Assembly (NCBI RefSeq): GCF_016595245.1
Contig: NZ_JAENHM010000095.1
Span: forward strand, 65,680 to 129,679
DNA: 64,000 nucleotides
Source: Azospirillum endophyticum
GTDB lineage: Bacteria > Pseudomonadota > Alphaproteobacteria > Azospirillales > Azospirillaceae
Direction of reading: 5' to 3'
Made by a program: the position numbers and the translations under genes. Below, one piece after another: positions 61,421 through 64,000 of this stretch (positions within the stretch are counted from its first letter, which is position 1; each line of letters starts with the position of its first letter). The notes under the pieces are model-generated. The model did not search any database. It was not told the origin of the DNA and worked only from the letters and a program-made list of their open reading frames with translations.

Positions 61421-61678
61421 GGCGCACCTCCCACTGGAATGGACTGTCACGGCGTTGGTTGCCGAATATCACTAGAATAAACCTCCAAGTAGTAAACTAT
61501 TTGTTAATACCCACGGGTCGGCATAGAATTCGCCAAACGATTACCTTTCAAATCATTTACTGCATAACCTTATGATTTGATGTCTACACGTTAACCAAAA
61601 TAGTTTTCACTCGACTCTCCGGATTTTGTCAAATTGGTTATTTGATGCCAAACAATTTTGATGAATTTGGAGAAAAAG
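61421..61678. promoter_or_regulatory. Divergent AT-rich region between T1SS operon and RTX gene
   Basis: About 258 bases, far richer in A/T than the rest of the window, holding promoters for both directions. No palindrome or consensus hexamer is convincing. GGAG at 61669-61672, six bases before ATG 61679, is the RTX gene's ribosome-binding site. Confidence 0.5.
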
Positions 61679-62341
61679 ATGGCGACCTATTTCGGCGATG
61701 CAAACGCAAACAACATTGGTCCGTACAGCGGACCCAACACGATTTACGGCGGTGCCGGAAACGACACCATTTACGGATACACTGACAACGATCGACTGGA
61801 AGGGGAGGATGGAGACGACCAGATCAACGGCTGGTTTGGAAACGACACCATCTTCGGCGGCAATGGTAACGACTTCCTCGACGGATGGGATAACAACGAT
61901 ATTATTTACGGCGAGGCCGGCAACGACACCATTAATGGCGGGACCGGTAACGACTATATATATGGCGATTACGGCACTGAAAGCGGACAGGACGTTCTTT
62001 CTGGCGGCGCCGGAAACGACAGTATCGAAGGTGGCTCCGACAACGATCTTTACCTCTTCAACTTCGGCACGGACGGCCAGGATCATTACTACGATTCCCA
62101 AGGCGATTACGACACGCTCCGCGTCGATGGCGTGACCAACATCAGCCAACTCACCATCACATCCGCGGCCAACTATGGCGGCAGCGCCAACAATCTGGTC
62201 ATCCACAAGGACGGCTCGCTTGCCGAATACGTGCAGATTTACGATTTCTACAGCGGCAGCGGATTTGGGGCCGGCCGCATCGAATATCTCAATGTGAGCG
62301 GATCGACCTTCTGGCTCAGCGACTACATCGACCGGGTCTGA
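61679..62341 (+). CDS. Small RTX calcium-binding protein, probable T1SS substrate
   Basis: A 220-residue acidic protein with no separate enzyme domain. About eight or nine GGxGNDxhx-type nonapeptides fill residues 25-125 (IYGGAGNDTIYGY, FGGNGNDFLDGW, INGGTGNDYIYGD, LSGGAGNDSIEGG), then a C-terminal HCBP-related region (NNLVIHKDGSLAEYVQIYDF) ending SDYIDRV, which should hold the secretion signal. The gene is lower in GC than its neighbours. Facing the HlyD/PrtD operon across a shared promoter region, it is the obvious cargo. ATG 61679 is chosen by the GGAG spacing over ATG 61661 or TTG 61658. Confidence 0.9.
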   Translation: MATYFGDANANNIGPYSGPNTIYGGAGNDTIYGYTDNDRLEGEDGDDQINGWFGNDTIFGGNGNDFLDGWDNNDIIYGEAGNDTINGGTGNDYIYGDYGTESGQDVLSGGAGNDSIEGGSDNDLYLFNFGTDGQDHYYDSQGDYDTLRVDGVTNISQLTITSAANYGGSANNLVIHKDGSLAEYVQIYDFYSGSGFGAGRIEYLNVSGSTFWLSDYIDRV

Positions 62342-62409
62342 GCCTGTACATGTCGCGGTCGGGGGACTGCGTTCACCGACCGCGACACCGTGGCAATCCG
62401 GCACCGATC

Positions 62410-63620
62410 ATGAAAATCGTCTTCATCCACCAAAATCTTCCCGGCCAGTACAAGCATTTGGCCACGGCGCTGGCGGCCGACCCTGCCAACCGGGTCATCT
62501 TCATTTCCCGCCGCACCGACCGGGAGATTCCCGGGGTACGCCGATTGGCCTACGGCACGCGTCGCACCGCCGGACCACCGACCCACCGGTATCTGCTGAG
62601 CACCGAAAATGCCGTCCTGCATGGCCAGGAGGTCGCGCGCGTCCTTTTGTCGCTGCGCCGGGACTGTTTTGTCCCCGACATCGTCGTCGGACATCCCGGC
62701 TGGGGAGAAACCCTGTTCGTCAAGGACGTCCTGCCCGATGTGCCGTATCTGAACTATTGCGAATTCTACTATGGCACGCAGGATCGGGATTTTGGATTCG
62801 ATCCCGTCTATCCGACCGGTCTCGACGCGCGACTGGGCCTGCGCATGCGCAACACGCCGCTGCTGCTGGCGCTGGAGAGCTGCGACCGGGGATCGCGCCG
62901 ACCGAATGGCAGCGTGCCGCCCATCCCGAGCCGTTCCGGTCCAAGATCACGACCATTCACGACGGCGTCGATACCACCGTCCTGTGCCCCGATCCGGCGG
63001 CCCGCTTCACCCTTCCGGATGGCCGCGTGCTGGTGCCGGGCGACCCGGTGGTCACCTATGCCGCCCGCAATCTGGAGCCCTACCGCGGCTTTCCCAGCTT
63101 CCTGCGGGCGGTTCCCCATATCCTGGACGCGCGGCCCGATGCCACCGTCCTGATCGTCGGCGGCGACGAAAACAGCTACGGTGCCGGTCCCGGCGAGGGC
63201 AGAACCTGGCGCGAGGCCATGCTGAAGGAAGTGCCGGTCGATCCCGCGCGCGTGGTCTTCCTGGGACACCTGCCGTACGACCGCTTCCTGGCGGCAATCG
63301 GGGTGTCCCAGGTGCATGTCTACCTGACCTATCCGTTCGTCCTGTCCTGGTCGATGCTGGAGGTGATGGCGCTGGGCCGCGTGGTGGTCGGCTCCGATAC
63401 CGCGCCGGTGCGCGAGGTCATCCGGCATGGCGAGAATGGACTGCTCGCCGATTTCTTCTCGCCCAAGGCAATTGCCGACCGGGTGGTCGACGTATTGGAC
63501 GATCCTGATGCCTTCGTTCGATTGGGCCGGGCCGCCCGCCGGACGGTGACTGAGCGCTACGCACTTGCCGACTGCTTGGCACGTCAGACCCGCCTGATCC
63601 GCGACATGGCCGCGCGCTGA
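62410..63620 (+). pseudogene. Glycosyltransferase family 4, split by a one-base frameshift
   Basis: The first part reads MKIVFIHQNLPGQYKHLATA to LLLALESCDRG, the second, in another frame, IAPTEWQRAAHPEPFRSKIT through the donor-binding domain (VTYAARNLEPYRGFPSFLRA, VLIVGGDENSYG, SWSMLEVMALGRVVVGSDTA, REVIRHGENGL). The join lies at 62887-62892 (CGGGG then ATC), where one base is missing from a G run. Repaired length is about 403 aa, normal for this GT-B family. The two halves are otherwise well conserved, so a sequencing error or very recent mutation is possible. It lies next to the RTX cargo and T1SS genes. Confidence 0.82.
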
Positions 63621-64000
63621 CGAACGCCCCTTAAGACTGTCGCAAAGCTGGGAGACGGATTGCATGGCGCATCGGCTGGCAGTGGACCGCGTGCGCAATA
63701 AACTAGCGGGACATGTGGAGCCAATGGGGGGAGAACGACCCAGTGATGCAGTGTGTGATTTCCGCAGATCAGCACTTGATCGCGCGGGAGAGCAACAGTC
63801 GGGGACAGGATGTCACTTTTCGGAGCATGCTGGCCGAAGCTGACCGCTGAGCGCGGAAATTCCATCCACTTTTGCAGACTGCGCCAACGGCGACTACATC
63901 GGTCATCATCCTCAGCAACGGCGGTGATAGATCACGGGCGCTAGAGGCTGTTAGGGACTTGTAGGATGGCGACAGCTTTTCCGAGCATGAGGCAGGCGAA
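63621..64000. other. Right-hand end, no supported gene
   Basis: Short open frames here are not protein-like. At the very edge, minus-strand codons ending at a TAG (63943-63941) read ...FACLMLGKAVAILQVPNSL, which could be the C-terminus of a gene, possibly a transposase, lying mostly beyond the window. Confidence 0.35.

Noticed and set aside
63584..63865. Minus-strand 93-codon frame near the right edge
   Set aside because: It overlaps the end of the glycosyltransferase, has no ribosome-binding site and no recognisable motif.

Overview
The window is a very GC-rich stretch of bacterial DNA with dense, often overlapping genes (ATGA or TGATG junctions). The gene families (UbiX/UbiD, three-subunit molybdenum hydroxylase, several ABC importers, LysR/AraC/LacI regulators) fit a metabolically versatile soil or plant-associated alphaproteobacterium, plausibly Rhodospirillales/Azospirillum-like. 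That placement is inference from style and content; there is no rRNA or tRNA here. Nearly all of the window is catabolism plus transport, as on a large replicon or chromid of such an organism.

Region 1 (1-8.8 kb): a LysR regulator and a UbiX flavin prenyltransferase are divergent from a thiamine-diphosphate decarboxylase-type enzyme, an FMN alpha-hydroxyacid dehydrogenase, a sodium:solute symporter and a UbiD decarboxylase, closed by a hairpin terminator; an AraC regulator follows. The set reads as uptake and stepwise oxidation/decarboxylation of an aromatic or alpha-hydroxy acid. Region 2 (8.8-20.4 kb): a molybdenum hydroxylase (large subunit fused to a CoxG-like domain, FAD subunit, 2Fe-2S subunit), an acyl-CoA ligase and an enoyl-CoA hydratase, a terminator, then a five-gene branched-chain-type ABC importer. 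This looks like import, CoA activation and hydroxylation of an aromatic or similar acid.

Region 3 (20.4-31.9 kb): a divergent LysR and a long rightward gene series (NitT/TauT-type ATPase, fused double permease, amidohydrolase-2 protein, binding protein, three SDR dehydrogenases, TIM-barrel isomerase, cupin, ThuA-like protein, TauD/TfdA dioxygenase) ending in a strong terminator. I do not recognise this combination as a known pathway; it is the best candidate for an undescribed catabolic system.

Region 4 (32-39.8 kb): a decaying locus. A histidinol-dehydrogenase-like gene has an in-frame amber codon and an expanded hexanucleotide repeat, and only the C-terminal part of an alanine dehydrogenase remains. 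Next to them are an intact polar amino acid ABC importer, a 2,2-dialkylglycine decarboxylase (DgdA) and a divergent LysR (DgdR-like). Region 5 (40-51.4 kb): an M20 peptidase, then a fructosamine (Amadori compound) utilisation regulon: LacI regulator, FAD oxidoreductase, PotD-type binding protein, FrlC-like epimerase, Pot-type permeases and ATPase, FrlD-like kinase and FrlB-like deglycase. Four near-identical 14-bp palindromes before its three transcription units are strong LacI-operator candidates.

Region 6 (51.4-64 kb): a 700-base non-coding stretch with hairpins, an M48 membrane metalloprotease, a cystathionine gamma-synthase-type enzyme, a frameshifted IS630-family element, a type I secretion system (HlyD adaptor, ABC exporter, an unknown Ala-rich protein) facing a small RTX protein that is its probable cargo, and a glycosyltransferase split by a one-base frameshift. 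The last 380 bases hold no gene that I can support.
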